From the NCBI RefSeq assembly GCF_022664395.1, contig NZ_JAKRET010000012.1, forward strand, positions 62,001 through 126,000: a DNA stretch of 64,000 nucleotides, written 5' to 3'. The notes under the pieces are model-generated. The model saw only the letters and a program-made list of their open reading frames with translations. It was not told where the DNA came from and searched no databases. The stretch comes from Sphingomonas lacusdianchii (GTDB taxonomy: Bacteria > Pseudomonadota > Alphaproteobacteria > Sphingomonadales > Sphingomonadaceae). Each line of letters begins with the position of its first letter. Position 1 is the stretch's first letter. This document shows, piece after piece, positions 42,875 through 52,417 of the stretch. A program made the translations under genes and the position numbers.

Positions 42875-43486
42875 ATGTCGAAGCGCTCCAGCGCCAAGTA
42901 CAAGCTCGATCGCCGCCTTGGCGAGAATATCTGGGGTCGTCCCAAGAGCCCGGTCAACAAGCGTGAATATGGCCCCGGCCAGCACGGTCAGCGCCGCAAG
43001 GGCAAGATGTCGGACTTCGGCACCCAGCTGCGCGCCAAGCAGAAGCTGAAGGGCTATTACGGCGACGTCACCGAAAAGCAGTTCAAGCGCACCTATGAAG
43101 AAGCGTCGCGCATGAAGGGCGACACCGGTCAGAACCTGATCGGCCTGCTCGAACAGCGCCTCGACATGATCGTGTACCGCGCCAAGTTCGCGCCGACCGT
43201 CTGGGCCGCGCGTCAGCTGGTCAGCCACGGCCACGTCCGCGTCAACGGCGTGAAGTGCAACATCGCGTCGCGCCGCTGCTATGTCGGCGACGAAATCTCG
43301 CTGGGCACCAAGGCGCAGGAAATGGCGCTGGTCCTCGAAGCGCAGACCCTCGCCGAGCGTGACATCCCCGAATATATCGGCGCCGACGGCACCAAGGTCA
43401 CCTTCAACCGCGTTCCGACGCTGGACGAAGTGCCCTATCCGGTGAAGATGGAACCGAACCTCGTGGTCGAGTTCTACTCGCGCTGA
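42875..43486 (+). CDS. rpsD: 30S ribosomal protein S4
   Basis: 203 residues from ATG 42875. Primary rRNA-binding protein of the 30S body. [59 protein letters not shown] and the S4 RNA-binding fold ([31 protein letters not shown]) are unmistakable. The N-terminal extension in the same frame is not used. Followed by a hairpin and an intrinsic terminator. Confidence 0.98.
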   Translation: MSKRSSAKYKLDRRLGENIWGRPKSPVNKREYGPGQHGQRRKGKMSDFGTQLRAKQKLKGYYGDVTEKQFKRTYEEASRMKGDTGQNLIGLLEQRLDMIVYRAKFAPTVWAARQLVSHGHVRVNGVKCNIASRRCYVGDEISLGTKAQEMALVLEAQTLAERDIPEYIGADGTKVTFNRVPTLDEVPYPVKMEPNLVVEFYSR

Positions 43487-43489
43487 TCT

Positions 43490-43540
43490 CGCGCCGAGCC
43501 AAGGTCCAGCGAAGCTGGACCAAGGCCGAAACTCGGCGCG
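43490..43540. repeat. Compound hairpin downstream of rpsD
   Basis: An outer stem CTCGCGCCGAG / CTCGGCGCGAG encloses an inner perfect hairpin GGTCCAGC-GAA-GCTGGACC. It may stabilise the rpsD transcript end or regulate processing. Confidence 0.6.
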
Positions 43541-43609
43541 AGCGGCCGGCGCTGCTACAGCAGCGACCGACGACATGGGCTTCGCCCATGGCGCTGGCAG
43601 AAACAAGAA

Positions 43610-43637
43610 GGGCGGCCCCGCAACGGGCCGCTCTTTT
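43610..43637 (+). terminator. Rho-independent terminator after rpsD
   Basis: Stem GCGGCCC (43612-43618) / GGGCCGC (43625-43631) with a CGCAAC loop, followed by TCTTTTC. Strong intrinsic terminator 124 bases past the rpsD stop. Confidence 0.85.
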
Positions 43638-43699
43638 CGTATCCACTTTACGCCAACGCGATCCTACGACACGCTGTTACCTCCCACTGGTGAGGTCCC

Positions 43700-44272
43700 A
43701 TGCGCCACCTTCTGCTCGCCCTGTTCCTCCTCGCTACGCCTGCGCTCGCCCAGACCCCGCCGCCCGCGAACAACGCCGAGATGGCGAAACTCTTCGCCGA
43801 CGATCAAGCGATCCGCGAAAACGTCCCGCACGCGAAGATGCAGGACATGGCGTTCGTCGAGAAAATGTGGGCGGATGACGCCGCTCGCCGGACCAGTACG
43901 CGCGCCCTGCTCGATAGCGGCCAATTGTCGACTGCCGATGATTACTACGCCGCTGCCTTCGTGTTTCAGCATGGCGAAAAGCCGCAAGATTATCTGCTCG
44001 CCCATTCGCTGGCACTCGCTGCGGTCGCGCGCGGCAAGGCGGAAGCGAGCTGGATCGCGGCCGCGACCCTTGACCGTTACCTTCAGAATATCGGCCAGAA
44101 GCAGGTATACGGCACGCAATGGCGCTGGCCCAACGACGCTCCGCCCAGCCGCGAGCCCTATGACCGCCAACTGATCCCCGACAGCCTGCGTACCGCCCTC
44201 GGTGTACCCACGCTCGCCAAGCAGGATAAAAATCTCGCCGAGATGCAGGCCGAACAGGCGGCCACCAAATAA
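43700..44272 (+). CDS. Secreted protein of unknown function (DUF6624-like)
   Basis: 190 residues. A signal peptide MRHLLLALFLLATPALA, cleaved before QTPPPA, precedes a helical, repeat-like domain: AEMAKLFADDQAIRENV, MAFVEKMWADDAARRTSTRA, TADDYYAAAFVFQHGEKPQD, and LAHSLALAAVARGKAEASWI. The pattern resembles DUF6624 proteins, but I could not verify this. Exported, function unknown. Ribosome-binding site TGAGGTCCC just upstream. Confidence 0.8.
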   Translation: MRHLLLALFLLATPALAQTPPPANNAEMAKLFADDQAIRENVPHAKMQDMAFVEKMWADDAARRTSTRALLDSGQLSTADDYYAAAFVFQHGEKPQDYLLAHSLALAAVARGKAEASWIAAATLDRYLQNIGQKQVYGTQWRWPNDAPPSREPYDRQLIPDSLRTALGVPTLAKQDKNLAEMQAEQAATK

Positions 44273-44379
44273 CCGCTTTCCTACATTTTACCCGCCGGTC
44301 AGGATCGCGCCGGGTTCGTCGAACCCGCGCTTCTTGAGCTGTCGAAACCCACAAACCAGCTGGTGCGCGAAACGCGCGC

Positions 44380-44402
44380 AAGTGTGAACTTCGTGAACTT
44401 TG
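44380..44402. repeat. AAGTTCAC direct-repeat motif, copy 2 (inverted)
   Basis: Reads AAAGTTCACGAAGTTCACAC on the minus strand; lies just beyond the rlpA stop. Same motif as 15636-15657. Confidence 0.6.
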
Positions 44403-44410
44403 GCCCCGCG

Positions 44411-44965
44411 CTACAGCCCGCTGGCCCGCAACTGCGCCCGCAAATTGGCGCGCGTCCGCTCATCGACCGGCGGCAGTTCGCGGGCGCCCTTGCCCTTGCG
44501 CAGCCTTACCCGATCGCGTTCGTCGGGTGCCACCACCCGCACGCGGACCGGCACGACGCCGGTCCCGCGCACGCCCAGCGCCTCGGCCGCGCCGCGCGAC
44601 AGGTCGAGGATGCGCCCGCGCCCGGTGAACGGCCCGCGATCATTGACGCGGACCAGAATACGCCGCCCGGTGTCGAGCGCGGTCACCTCGACATAGCTCG
44701 GCAGCGGCAGCGTGGTATGCGCGGCGGTGACCCAGCCGGGGCGGAACCGCTCGCCATTGGCGGTCCGCCGTCCCGACTCATTGCCATACCAGCTCGCCAG
44801 CCCCAGCATGTCGTAGGTCGGATCGGCAGCGGGAGCATAGGTCACGCCGCGCACGCTGTACGGCGCGCCGACCTTGACCGCCGCGTCGCTGACCGCGCGA
44901 TAATTTCCGCCGGCACAGGCCGATAGCAACAGGGCGGCACAGGGTAGAAACGAACGCGGGGTCAT
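44411..44965 (-). CDS. rlpA: RlpA-type lipoprotein (septal lytic transglycosylase family)
   Basis: 184 residues from ATG 44965; the longer frame is spurious. A lipoprotein signal with lipobox LSAC is followed by the double-psi beta-barrel: [60 protein letters not shown] (catalytic-type Asp) and [11 protein letters not shown]. RlpA cleaves peptide-free glycan strands at the septum. The SPOR domain seen in many homologues is absent; the chain stops after the barrel. Confidence 0.9.
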   Translation of the reverse strand: MTPRSFLPCAALLLSACAGGNYRAVSDAAVKVGAPYSVRGVTYAPAADPTYDMLGLASWYGNESGRRTANGERFRPGWVTAAHTTLPLPSYVEVTALDTGRRILVRVNDRGPFTGRGRILDLSRGAAEALGVRGTGVVPVRVRVVAPDERDRVRLRKGKGARELPPVDERTRANLRAQLRASGL

Positions 44966-45047
44966 CACCTGCCCTTTAGCGCAGCACCGCCCCCTTGCCG
45001 ACCCCCGTCCGCGCCCGCTAGGCCGGCACGACCCAAGGAGACGCCCC

Positions 45048-46157
45048 ATGAAGACCCGTGCCGCCGTCGCATTCGAAGCGAAGCGCCCTCTTGAAATCGT
45101 CGAACTCGACCTTGAAGGGCCCAAGCCCGGCGAAGTGCTGATTGAGATCATGGCGACCGGCATCTGCCATACCGATGCCTATACGCTCGATGGCCTCGAC
45201 AGCGAGGGGATCTTCCCCTCGGTGCTCGGCCACGAAGGCGCAGGCATCGTGCGCGAGGTCGGCGCGGGCGTGACCAGTGTCGCGGTCGGCGACCATGTCA
45301 TCCCGCTCTACACCCCCGAATGCCGCCAGTGTAAGTCGTGTCTGTCGGGCAAGACCAACCTGTGTACCGCGATCCGGGCGACGCAGGGCAAGGGGCTGAT
45401 GCCCGACGGCACCACCCGGTTCAGCTATAAGGGCCAGCCCATCTATCATTATATGGGCTGCTCGACCTTCTCCAACTTCACCGTCCTGCCCGAGATCGCG
45501 GTCGCGAAGATCCGCGAGGATGCGCCGTTCCAGACCAGCTGCTATGTCGGCTGCGGCGTCACCACCGGCGTCGGCGCGGTGGTCAACACCGCCAAGGTCG
45601 CGCCGGGCGACAATATCATCGTCTTCGGCCTCGGCGGCATCGGCCTGAACGTGCTGCAGGGTGCGAAGATGGCCGGCGCGAACATGATCGTCGGCGTCGA
45701 TATCAATCCCGACCGCGAGGAATGGGGCCGCCGCTTCGGCATGACCCATTTCGTCAACCCGAAGGACGTCAGCGGCGATATCGTCCAGCATCTGGTCGCG
45801 CTGACCGATGGCGGCGCGGACTATACGTTCGACTGCACCGGCAATACCGACGTCATGCGGCAGGGGCTGGAGGCATGCCATCGCGGCTGGGGCACCAGCA
45901 TCATCATCGGCGTGGCCGAGGCGGGCAAGGAAATCAGCACCCGTCCGTTCCAGCTGGTCACCGGGCGCAACTGGCGTGGCACCGCGTTCGGCGGGGCGAA
46001 GGGCCGCACCGACGTGCCGAAGATCGTCGACTGGTACATGAACGGCAAGATCGAGATCGACCCGATGATCACCCATGTCCTGTCGCTCGACGAGATCAAC
46101 AAGGGCTTCGACCTGATGCACGCCGGCGAGAGCATCCGCTCGGTCGTGGTCTACTGA
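45048..46157 (+). CDS. frmA: S-(hydroxymethyl)glutathione dehydrogenase / class III alcohol dehydrogenase
   Basis: 369 residues. Oxidises the formaldehyde-glutathione adduct (and reduces S-nitrosoglutathione). Zinc enzyme marks: [15 protein letters not shown] (catalytic Cys), [16 protein letters not shown] (His/Glu), the structural zinc loop [17 protein letters not shown], and NAD motif [37 protein letters not shown] is class III specific. No S-formylglutathione hydrolase is adjacent. Stand-alone gene before the sugar cluster. Confidence 0.96.
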   Translation: MKTRAAVAFEAKRPLEIVELDLEGPKPGEVLIEIMATGICHTDAYTLDGLDSEGIFPSVLGHEGAGIVREVGAGVTSVAVGDHVIPLYTPECRQCKSCLSGKTNLCTAIRATQGKGLMPDGTTRFSYKGQPIYHYMGCSTFSNFTVLPEIAVAKIREDAPFQTSCYVGCGVTTGVGAVVNTAKVAPGDNIIVFGLGGIGLNVLQGAKMAGANMIVGVDINPDREEWGRRFGMTHFVNPKDVSGDIVQHLVALTDGGADYTFDCTGNTDVMRQGLEACHRGWGTSIIIGVAEAGKEISTRPFQLVTGRNWRGTAFGGAKGRTDVPKIVDWYMNGKIEIDPMITHVLSLDEINKGFDLMHAGESIRSVVVY

Positions 46158-46212
46158 TTTCGTTTTGACAGGTGAAATTTCTTCGCGAATATAAGCGGAG
46201 AGAGGACATGCG

Positions 46213-47223
46213 ATGACCGGAGGGCAGCGTCCCGCCAAGCTCGGCTTTGGCGGGGCGGCGATCGGCAATCTATATCGGCCGGTCGGCGAGGAAGCCGCCC
46301 GGTCGACGATCGACGCCGCCTGGGATCGCGGGATCCGTGCGTTCGATACCGCCCCGCATTACGGTTTCGGCCTGTCCGAACGGCGATTGGGCGATGCGCT
46401 GGCGGTGCGCGATCCGGAGGGTACCGCATTCGTCTCGACCAAGGTGGGACGCGTGCTGCAACCGGTGCCCGATCGCGACTTGGCCACGGAACGACAGGGG
46501 TTCGTGTCGCCCGAACCGGTCGAGAGCGCGTTCGACTATTCGCGTGACGGGGTGCTGCGCTCGTTCGATGCCAGCCTTCGCCGGTTGCGGCGTGACCGGA
46601 TCGACCTGTTGCTGGCGCATGATCTGGGTGCCATGACCCATGGTGCCGATGCCGGGGCGCAGATGGCGACCTTCCTCGACGGCGGCTATCCGGCGATGTG
46701 CGAGTTGCGCGACATGGGCGCGATCGGCGCGATCGGCATCGGCGTCAACGAGATCGCGGTGTGCGAGGAACTGCTGGATCAGGTCGAACTCGACGCGATC
46801 CTGCTCGCCGGCCGCTATACGCTGCTCGAACAGGGTGCGCTCGACTCGCTGCTGCCCCGCTGTCAGGCGATGGGCGTCCGATTGATCCTTGGCGGGCCGT
46901 ACAATTCCGGCATCCTCGCCACCGGCACCGGCGGCGGCGCGCGCTATAATTATGAGCCGGCACCCGCCGACATCGGCCGCCGGGTCGATGCCATCGCCGC
47001 AATTTGCGCGCGCCACGACGTGCCGATGGCGGCGGCGGCGCTGCAATTCGCCATGGAGAATCCGGCAGTCGACACCGTCATTCCCGGCATGGCCGATGCG
47101 GCGGAGGTCGCCCAGTCGCTGGCACTCGCCACCCTGCCCCTGCCCCCGGCGCTGTGGCACGACCTGATCGACGCCGGTCTGGTCCGCGCCGACGCCCCCG
47201 TTCCTTCTTCGGAGACCGCATGA
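46213..47223 (+). CDS. Aldo/keto reductase, L-fucose/D-threo-aldose dehydrogenase-like
   Basis: 336 residues. KLGFGGAAIGNLYRPVGEE start, catalytic Asp/Tyr in GIRAFDTAPHYG, Lys in FVSTKVGRVL, and His in IDLLLAHDLG. The YSRDGVLRSFDASLRRLRRD block and IGIGVNE segment fit the bacterial L-fucose / D-threo-aldose 1-dehydrogenase group that oxidises free sugars to lactones. First gene of a run with an SDR and a mutarotase; the SDR start overlaps its stop by 4 bases. Confidence 0.85.
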   Translation: MTGGQRPAKLGFGGAAIGNLYRPVGEEAARSTIDAAWDRGIRAFDTAPHYGFGLSERRLGDALAVRDPEGTAFVSTKVGRVLQPVPDRDLATERQGFVSPEPVESAFDYSRDGVLRSFDASLRRLRRDRIDLLLAHDLGAMTHGADAGAQMATFLDGGYPAMCELRDMGAIGAIGIGVNEIAVCEELLDQVELDAILLAGRYTLLEQGALDSLLPRCQAMGVRLILGGPYNSGILATGTGGGARYNYEPAPADIGRRVDAIAAICARHDVPMAAAALQFAMENPAVDTVIPGMADAAEVAQSLALATLPLPPALWHDLIDAGLVRADAPVPSSETA

Positions 47224-47951
47224 CCCGCCTGTCCGGTAAAACCGCCATCGTCACCGCCGCCGCGCAAGGGATCGGCCGCGCCGCCGCCGAATTGTTCGCC
47301 CGCGAAGGCGCGCGGGTGCTGGCGGTCGATATCAATGGCGAGGCGCTGGCGACGCTGGCAGGCTGCGAGGTGCATGTCGTCGACCTGATGGACGGACAGG
47401 CCATCAAGGACTTCGCAGCTAGGGTCGGCGCGGTCGACATCCTGTTCAACTGCGCCGGCTTCGTCCATGCCGGCACGATCCTGACCACCGAAGAGGCCGA
47501 TTGGGACTTCAGCTTCGACCTGAACGTCCGTGCGCAATATCGGCTGATCCGCGCCCTGCTGCCGGCGATGATCGATGCGGGCGGCGCCTCGATCGTCAAC
47601 ATGTCGTCGGTCGCCAGCCATGTGATCGCGGTCCCCAACCGCTTCGTCTATACCGCGTCCAAGGCGGCGGTGATCGGACTGACCAAGTCGGTCGCGCTCG
47701 ATTTCGTCGGACAGGGTATCCGTTGCAACGCGATCTGCCCCGGCACCGTCCAGTCGCCCTCGCTGGAAGAGCGCATGGCGGCGACCGGCGATGCGGCGGC
47801 GGCGCGCGCTTCGTTCACCGCGCGCCAGCCGATGGGTCGGCTGGGCCGGGCGGAGGAAATCGCCGAATTGGCGCTGTACCTTGCCTCCGACGCGTCGTCC
47901 TACACGACCGGCGTGGCGCATGTGATCGATGGCGGATGGTCGAACGCATGA
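47220..47951 (+). CDS. SDR dehydrogenase, 2-keto-3-deoxy-L-fuconate dehydrogenase-like
   Basis: 243 residues from ATG 47220 (ATGA overlap). Classical SDR: KTAIVTAAAQGIGRAAAELF cofactor motif, DILFNCAGFVH, catalytic Ser NMSSVASHV, Tyr/Lys in VYTASKAAV, and ICPGTVQSPSLEER, a segment recalled from KDF dehydrogenases. In the non-phosphorylated fucose pathway this enzyme oxidises 2-keto-3-deoxy-fuconate. Final GGWSNA. Coupled to the mutarotase gene. Confidence 0.85.
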   Translation: MTRLSGKTAIVTAAAQGIGRAAAELFAREGARVLAVDINGEALATLAGCEVHVVDLMDGQAIKDFAARVGAVDILFNCAGFVHAGTILTTEEADWDFSFDLNVRAQYRLIRALLPAMIDAGGASIVNMSSVASHVIAVPNRFVYTASKAAVIGLTKSVALDFVGQGIRCNAICPGTVQSPSLEERMAATGDAAAARASFTARQPMGRLGRAEEIAELALYLASDASSYTTGVAHVIDGGWSNA

Positions 47952-48292
47952 TCCATGTCCTGACCCTCGACCTTGCCGACGAAGTCGCCGCCATTGCCGA
48001 GTATGAACACTGGCATCGGCCAGGCAATGTCCCCGCAGCCGTCCTGGCATCGATCCGCGATGCCGGCATCACACAGATGGAGATCTGGCGCACCGGCAAC
48101 CGGCTGGTCATGACGATGACCGTCACCGAGGCATTCGACCCGGTGGCCAAGACCGCCGCCGACCTCGCCAATCCCGAAGTCGTCGCGTGGGAAGCGCGGA
48201 TGGGCCAGTTCCAGCGCGCCCTGCCACAGGCACCCGACGGCAGCCGCTGGACGCCGATGGCGCGCATCTTCCGCCTGACCGACCACGCATGA
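47948..48292 (+). CDS. L-rhamnose/L-fucose mutarotase family protein
   Basis: 114 residues from ATG 47948 (ATGA overlap). Small dimeric alpha/beta-barrel protein of the RhaM type: LTLDLADEVAAIAEYEHWHR (His pair), GITQMEIWRTGNRLVMTMTV and EAFDPVAKTAAD, MARIFRLTD at the end. These proteins interconvert sugar anomers and supply the correct form to the dehydrogenase. In this operon it would act before the aldo/keto reductase. Confidence 0.88.
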   Translation: MIHVLTLDLADEVAAIAEYEHWHRPGNVPAAVLASIRDAGITQMEIWRTGNRLVMTMTVTEAFDPVAKTAADLANPEVVAWEARMGQFQRALPQAPDGSRWTPMARIFRLTDHA

Positions 48293-48333
48293 TGCATTCC
48301 GGCCCGCGTCGCTGCGACGGGCCGGCCCGCCCC

Positions 48334-49578
48334 TTACCAGTTCCAGAGCGTGCCGTCTTCCAGCCGCGCAACGGGAAGCTGCTTTGGGTTGTACGGGTAT
48401 TTCGTGGCAAGCGACTCGTCGATATCGACGCCGTGGCCGGGCGTGTCGCCGACCTTCAGATAGCCGTCCTCGAACCGGTAGTCATGCGGGAAGACCTCAT
48501 CGGTCTCGGGCGCGTGCGCCATATATTCCTGGATGCCGAAATTCGGGACCCAGGTGTCGAAGTGCAGCGCGGCGCCCATGCATACCGGCGAGAGGTCGGT
48601 CGCACCATGGCTGCCGGTGCGGACCTGATACAGCCCGGCCAGATCGGCGATCCGCCGCAAATGGGTGATGCCGCCGGCATGGACGACCGTCGTGCGGATG
48701 AAGTCGATCAGCTGTTCCTGGATCAGCGTCCGGCAGTCATGGATCGAATTGAAGATCTCGCCGACCGCCAGCGGCGTGGTCGTATGCTGCCGGATCAGGC
48801 GGAACGCTTCCTGATTTTCGGCCGGCGTCGCGTCTTCCATCCAGAACAGGCGATATTCCTCCAGCGCCTTGCCCAGCCGCGCCGCCTCGATCGGGGTCAG
48901 CCGGTGATGCACGTCGTGGAGCAGTTCGATCTCCTCACCATGGGCGACGCGGATCGCCTCGAACAGTTTCGGCGCGTGGCGCAGATAGGCCGGCGTCGAC
49001 CACAAAGTCTCCTGCGGCAGCGCGGTGTCGGCGGGTTCGTAGATCTTGCCCGCGCCCGACCCGACGCCATAGGCGCCCTTCACCCCCGGCACGCCCGACT
49101 GCGCCCGGATCGCGCGATAGCCCGCCTCGCGATAGCGGCCGACCGTCTCGACCGTATGTTCGATATCGGCACCGTTGGCATGGCCATAGACCAGCACGCC
49201 CTCGCGCGAACGGCCGCCGAGCAATTGGTAGAGCGGCAGCCCCGCCGCCTTGCCCTTGATATCCCACAGCGCGGTATCGACCGCGGCGATCGCGGTCATC
49301 GTCACCGGTCCGCGACGCCAATAGGCACCGCGATAGAGATATTGCCAGATATCCTCGATCCGGTGCGCGTCGCGCCCGATCAGCACGGGTACGACATGGT
49401 CGGTCAGATACGACGCGACCGACAATTCGCGACCGTTCAGCGTCGCGTCGCCAATGCCATAGACGCCCTGGTCGGTCTCGATCTTCAGCGTGACGAAATT
49501 GCGCCCCGGACAGGTGACGATCACGCGTGCGTCGCGGATGATGAGCGGTATGCACGACGCTGGGGTGGGGCCTGTCAC
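48334..49578 (-). CDS. manD: ManD-type D-mannonate (D-gluconate) dehydratase, enolase superfamily
   Basis: 414 residues from GTG 49578, which follows an AGGAGAG ribosome-binding site. Highly similar to ManD as I remember it from Novosphingobium: [66 protein letters not shown], the catalytic Arg in [18 protein letters not shown], acid/metal residues LLHDVHHRL (Asp, His), [14 protein letters not shown] (Glu), VGEIFNSI (Glu) and NFGIQEYM. The family covers enzymes of high, low and no mannonate activity and D-gluconate dehydratases. Divergent from fucP over a LacI-type operator. Confidence 0.9.
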   Translation of the reverse strand: MTGPTPASCIPLIIRDARVIVTCPGRNFVTLKIETDQGVYGIGDATLNGRELSVASYLTDHVVPVLIGRDAHRIEDIWQYLYRGAYWRRGPVTMTAIAAVDTALWDIKGKAAGLPLYQLLGGRSREGVLVYGHANGADIEHTVETVGRYREAGYRAIRAQSGVPGVKGAYGVGSGAGKIYEPADTALPQETLWSTPAYLRHAPKLFEAIRVAHGEEIELLHDVHHRLTPIEAARLGKALEEYRLFWMEDATPAENQEAFRLIRQHTTTPLAVGEIFNSIHDCRTLIQEQLIDFIRTTVVHAGGITHLRRIADLAGLYQVRTGSHGATDLSPVCMGAALHFDTWVPNFGIQEYMAHAPETDEVFPHDYRFEDGYLKVGDTPGHGVDIDESLATKYPYNPKQLPVARLEDGTLWNW

Positions 49579-49629
49579 TGTCCGACTCTCCTGATATCAA
49601 GGACGCATCATGCGGCGTCTCGAAGGACC

Positions 49630-49641
49630 GTTAGCGCTAAC
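49630..49641. promoter_or_regulatory. LacI-type operator GTTAGCGCTAAC
   Basis: A perfect 12-bp palindrome centred on GC between divergent manD and fucP. LacI-family operators commonly have a symmetric AGCGCT core like this. The LacI protein at 9099-10109 is the only such regulator in the window, so it may bind here. Confidence 0.6.
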
Positions 49642-49685
49642 AACAACAAGAATGAACCCGGAAATCGCCGGGCAGAGAGGAAGTC

Positions 49686-50990
49686 ATGCCGATCCCGACC
49701 ATTACCGCTCCGCCGCCCGATACAGCACCCGACCATGGCGGGCATCGGTTCATCACGCCGGGGTTCGGTGTCGGTTTCGCGGTGGTGGTCAGCCTGTTCT
49801 TCCTCTGGGCGATCGCGAACAACTTCAATGACATCCTGATCCGCCAGTTTCAGAAGGCGCTGGCGCTGAACCGCGCGGAGGCCGGATTCATCCAGTTCGT
49901 CTTCTATCTCGGCTATTTCCTGATGGCGCTGCCGGCCGGGATCATCATGCGGCGCTTCGGCTATCGTGCCGGTATCCTTGCCGGGCTGGGGCTGTACGCG
50001 GTCGGCGCGCTGCTCTTCTATCCGGCCGCGGAGTTGCGGGAATATGCCGGGTTCCTCGGGGCGTTGTTCGTGCTCGCGGCGGGGGCGGCATTCCTCGAAA
50101 CGGCGGCCAATCCGTATATCGTCGCGTTCGGCGATCCGGCGCGGGCGGAACAGCGACTCAATCTGGCGCAGGCGTTCAACGGGTTGGGCGGCGCGATCGC
50201 GCCCAGCATCGGCGCGCTGTTCATTTTTTCCGGCGTCGAACATGACCGCGCGACGCTCGACGCAATGGCCCCTGCCGCGCTCGAAGCCTATCGCGCCGGC
50301 GAGGCGCAGATGGTGCAACTGCCCTATCTGGTGCTCGCCGGGGTCGTGACGGTCATCGCCATCGCGGTGGCGCTGGTCCGCCTGCCCGAACTCGCGCACG
50401 ACACGCGCGGCGGCACGCTGGCGGGATTGAAGTCGGTGATCGGCGTCCGGACGCTGCGCTGGGCGGTGGTCGCGCAATTCTTCTATGTCGGGGCACAGGT
50501 CGGGGTATGGAGCTTCTTCGTCGATTTCGTGAAGACGCTGAGCCCCGCCACGCCGGAGCGCGAGGCGGCCTATCTGTTGTCGGTCAGCCTGGCACTGTTC
50601 CTCGCCGGGCGGCTGGTCGGCACGTTGCTGATGCAGAAGATCGCGGCGACGCGGCTGCTGGCGGGATTTGCCTTGGCGAACATCGTGTTGACGCTCCTCG
50701 CGGCGCTGGCCGGCGGCATGGTCACGATCGGGGCGCTGCTGCTTACCGGTTTCTTCATGTCGATCATGTTCCCGACGATCTTTTCGCTGGGGGTACGCGA
50801 TTTGGGACCGCAGGCGACGCTGGGCGCGCCGCTGATCGTGATGGCGATTATCGGCGGGGCACTATTCCCCCCGGCTATGGGGTTGTTGAGCCACGATATC
50901 CTGTCGATCCAGACCGCGATGCTAATACCCTGCCTGTCGTTCGCGGTCGTGCTGGCGTTCGCGCTGGCGATGCGGAGGAGGGCAGCATAG
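49686..50990 (+). CDS. fucP: L-fucose:H+ symporter FucP-family transporter (MFS)
   Basis: 434 residues with about 12 hydrophobic segments. Family marks: FFLWAIANNFNDILIRQFQK (the FucP N-terminal NNFND.LI signature), FIQFVFYLGYFLMALPAGI, AAFLETAANPYIVAFGDP and RLNLAQAFNGLGG. Imports a sugar with protons; FucP-family members in sphingomonads transport glucose, galactose or fucose, so the substrate is open. AGAGAGGAAGTC provides a strong ribosome-binding site. Divergent from manD. Confidence 0.9.
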   Translation: MPIPTITAPPPDTAPDHGGHRFITPGFGVGFAVVVSLFFLWAIANNFNDILIRQFQKALALNRAEAGFIQFVFYLGYFLMALPAGIIMRRFGYRAGILAGLGLYAVGALLFYPAAELREYAGFLGALFVLAAGAAFLETAANPYIVAFGDPARAEQRLNLAQAFNGLGGAIAPSIGALFIFSGVEHDRATLDAMAPAALEAYRAGEAQMVQLPYLVLAGVVTVIAIAVALVRLPELAHDTRGGTLAGLKSVIGVRTLRWAVVAQFFYVGAQVGVWSFFVDFVKTLSPATPEREAAYLLSVSLALFLAGRLVGTLLMQKIAATRLLAGFALANIVLTLLAALAGGMVTIGALLLTGFFMSIMFPTIFSLGVRDLGPQATLGAPLIVMAIIGGALFPPAMGLLSHDILSIQTAMLIPCLSFAVVLAFALAMRRRAA

Positions 50991-50998
50991 GAGGACGC

Positions 50999-52399
50999 AT
51001 GCGATACCGGCGAGCGGGAATGGCGGGGGCGGCGCTGTGGCTGAGCGCGGCGGCACCCGATCCCGGGGTCGAGGCGGCGGTCCGCGCGGCGCTGGCGCAG
51101 GCGCCGGCGGGCACCCGGTTCGGGCTGGTCGTGCGCGATGCGGCCGGCATCGAGCAGGTGGCGATCACCCCCGATGACCGCTTCGTACCTGCTTCGAATA
51201 CCAAGATTTTCACGACCATCGCCGCCTTTGCCAACCTGGCCGTGGATGGGCCGGACAGCGCGCGGACGGGGGTGCGGATCGAGGGGCGCGACGTGGTGCT
51301 GGTCGGGGCCGGCGATGCGCGGCTGTCGTCGGCGGAGGACTGCGCAAGCGACTGTCTTGCCACGCTGGCCGATGCGGTGGCGGCGCGCACGCGGTCGGTC
51401 GGGGACGTGATCGGCGACGACAGCGCCTTTCCCGACCAGCGCTGGTCGCCGGGCATGGGGTGGAACAATATCGTCACCCGCTATGGCACCGGCATCTCCG
51501 CGCTGACGCTGGACGACAACGAACTGGCGCTGACCGTAGGGGTCGTCGACGGCAAGGCGGTGGTAAGCGGTTCGGATTATTACCGGATCGACAACCGGCT
51601 GCGGGTCGGTGCAACCGGTGCGATCGGCTATGACCGGATGCCGGGCAGCGACGTGCTGCGGGTGTCGGGGACGGTCGCGAAGGGGGCGAGCGAGCGCATC
51701 CGGGTGGGGATCGACGACCCGGCACATTATGCCGCGTGGAAGTTGGCGAAGGTGTTACGTGCAAGGGGGGTGCGGGTGACCGGCGAGGTAAGGGTGCGGC
51801 ACCGGCCCTATGTGGCGGCGGAGGATGGCGGGGTCGTCCAGCGTGGCGTTTCGCCGCCGATGTTGACACAGACGCAGCCCGGACCGCTGATCGAGGACGT
51901 CGCGGTCACCAACAAGGCCAGCCAGAACCTGCACGCCGAATTGCTGCTGCGCCGCGTCGGCGCGGTCGAGGGGAGCGGGTCGATCGCCGATGGGCTGAAG
52001 AAAGTCAGCGTGATCATGAGCTTGGCCGGCGTGCCGCGCACCGCATGGGATTTGTCCGACGGGTCGGGCATGTCGACCTATAACCGGGTGACGCCGCGGG
52101 CGATGGTCGCGCTGCTGGGCTGGGCGCAGGCGCAACCTTGGGGCGCGGCGTGGCTGGAGACGCTGCCGGTCGGGGGCGTCGACGGCACGCTGGCACGGCG
52201 GTTCAGGGGTACGGCGCTGGCGGGGAAGCTGCGCGCCAAGACCGGGTCGTTGGCAGGGACGTCGGCGCTGGCGGGAACGATGACCGCCGCCAGCGGGCAG
52301 ACGCTGACCTTCGCGCTGTACGCCAACGATATTCCGGAAGGGACGTCGGCAACGGCAGCGATGGATGCGGCGTTGCTGGCGGTGGCGGCGGGGTTGTAG
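50999..52399 (+). CDS. dacB: D-alanyl-D-alanine carboxypeptidase/endopeptidase (PBP4, DacB family)
   Basis: 466 residues from ATG 50999, preceded by AGGAGGAC. A short signal peptide is followed by a class C penicillin-binding fold: nucleophile motif SNTK at 66-69 (FVPASNTKIF), second motif SQN (NKASQNLHAELLLRR) and KTG box (RAKTGSLAGTSALAG). Also DLSDGSGMSTYNRVTP. It trims or cleaves peptidoglycan cross-links in the periplasm. Eight bases after fucP on the same strand, although unrelated in function. Confidence 0.92.
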   Translation: MRYRRAGMAGAALWLSAAAPDPGVEAAVRAALAQAPAGTRFGLVVRDAAGIEQVAITPDDRFVPASNTKIFTTIAAFANLAVDGPDSARTGVRIEGRDVVLVGAGDARLSSAEDCASDCLATLADAVAARTRSVGDVIGDDSAFPDQRWSPGMGWNNIVTRYGTGISALTLDDNELALTVGVVDGKAVVSGSDYYRIDNRLRVGATGAIGYDRMPGSDVLRVSGTVAKGASERIRVGIDDPAHYAAWKLAKVLRARGVRVTGEVRVRHRPYVAAEDGGVVQRGVSPPMLTQTQPGPLIEDVAVTNKASQNLHAELLLRRVGAVEGSGSIADGLKKVSVIMSLAGVPRTAWDLSDGSGMSTYNRVTPRAMVALLGWAQAQPWGAAWLETLPVGGVDGTLARRFRGTALAGKLRAKTGSLAGTSALAGTMTAASGQTLTFALYANDIPEGTSATAAMDAALLAVAAGL

Positions 52400-52417
52400 G
52401 GGCTGATTGGCGCTCGG

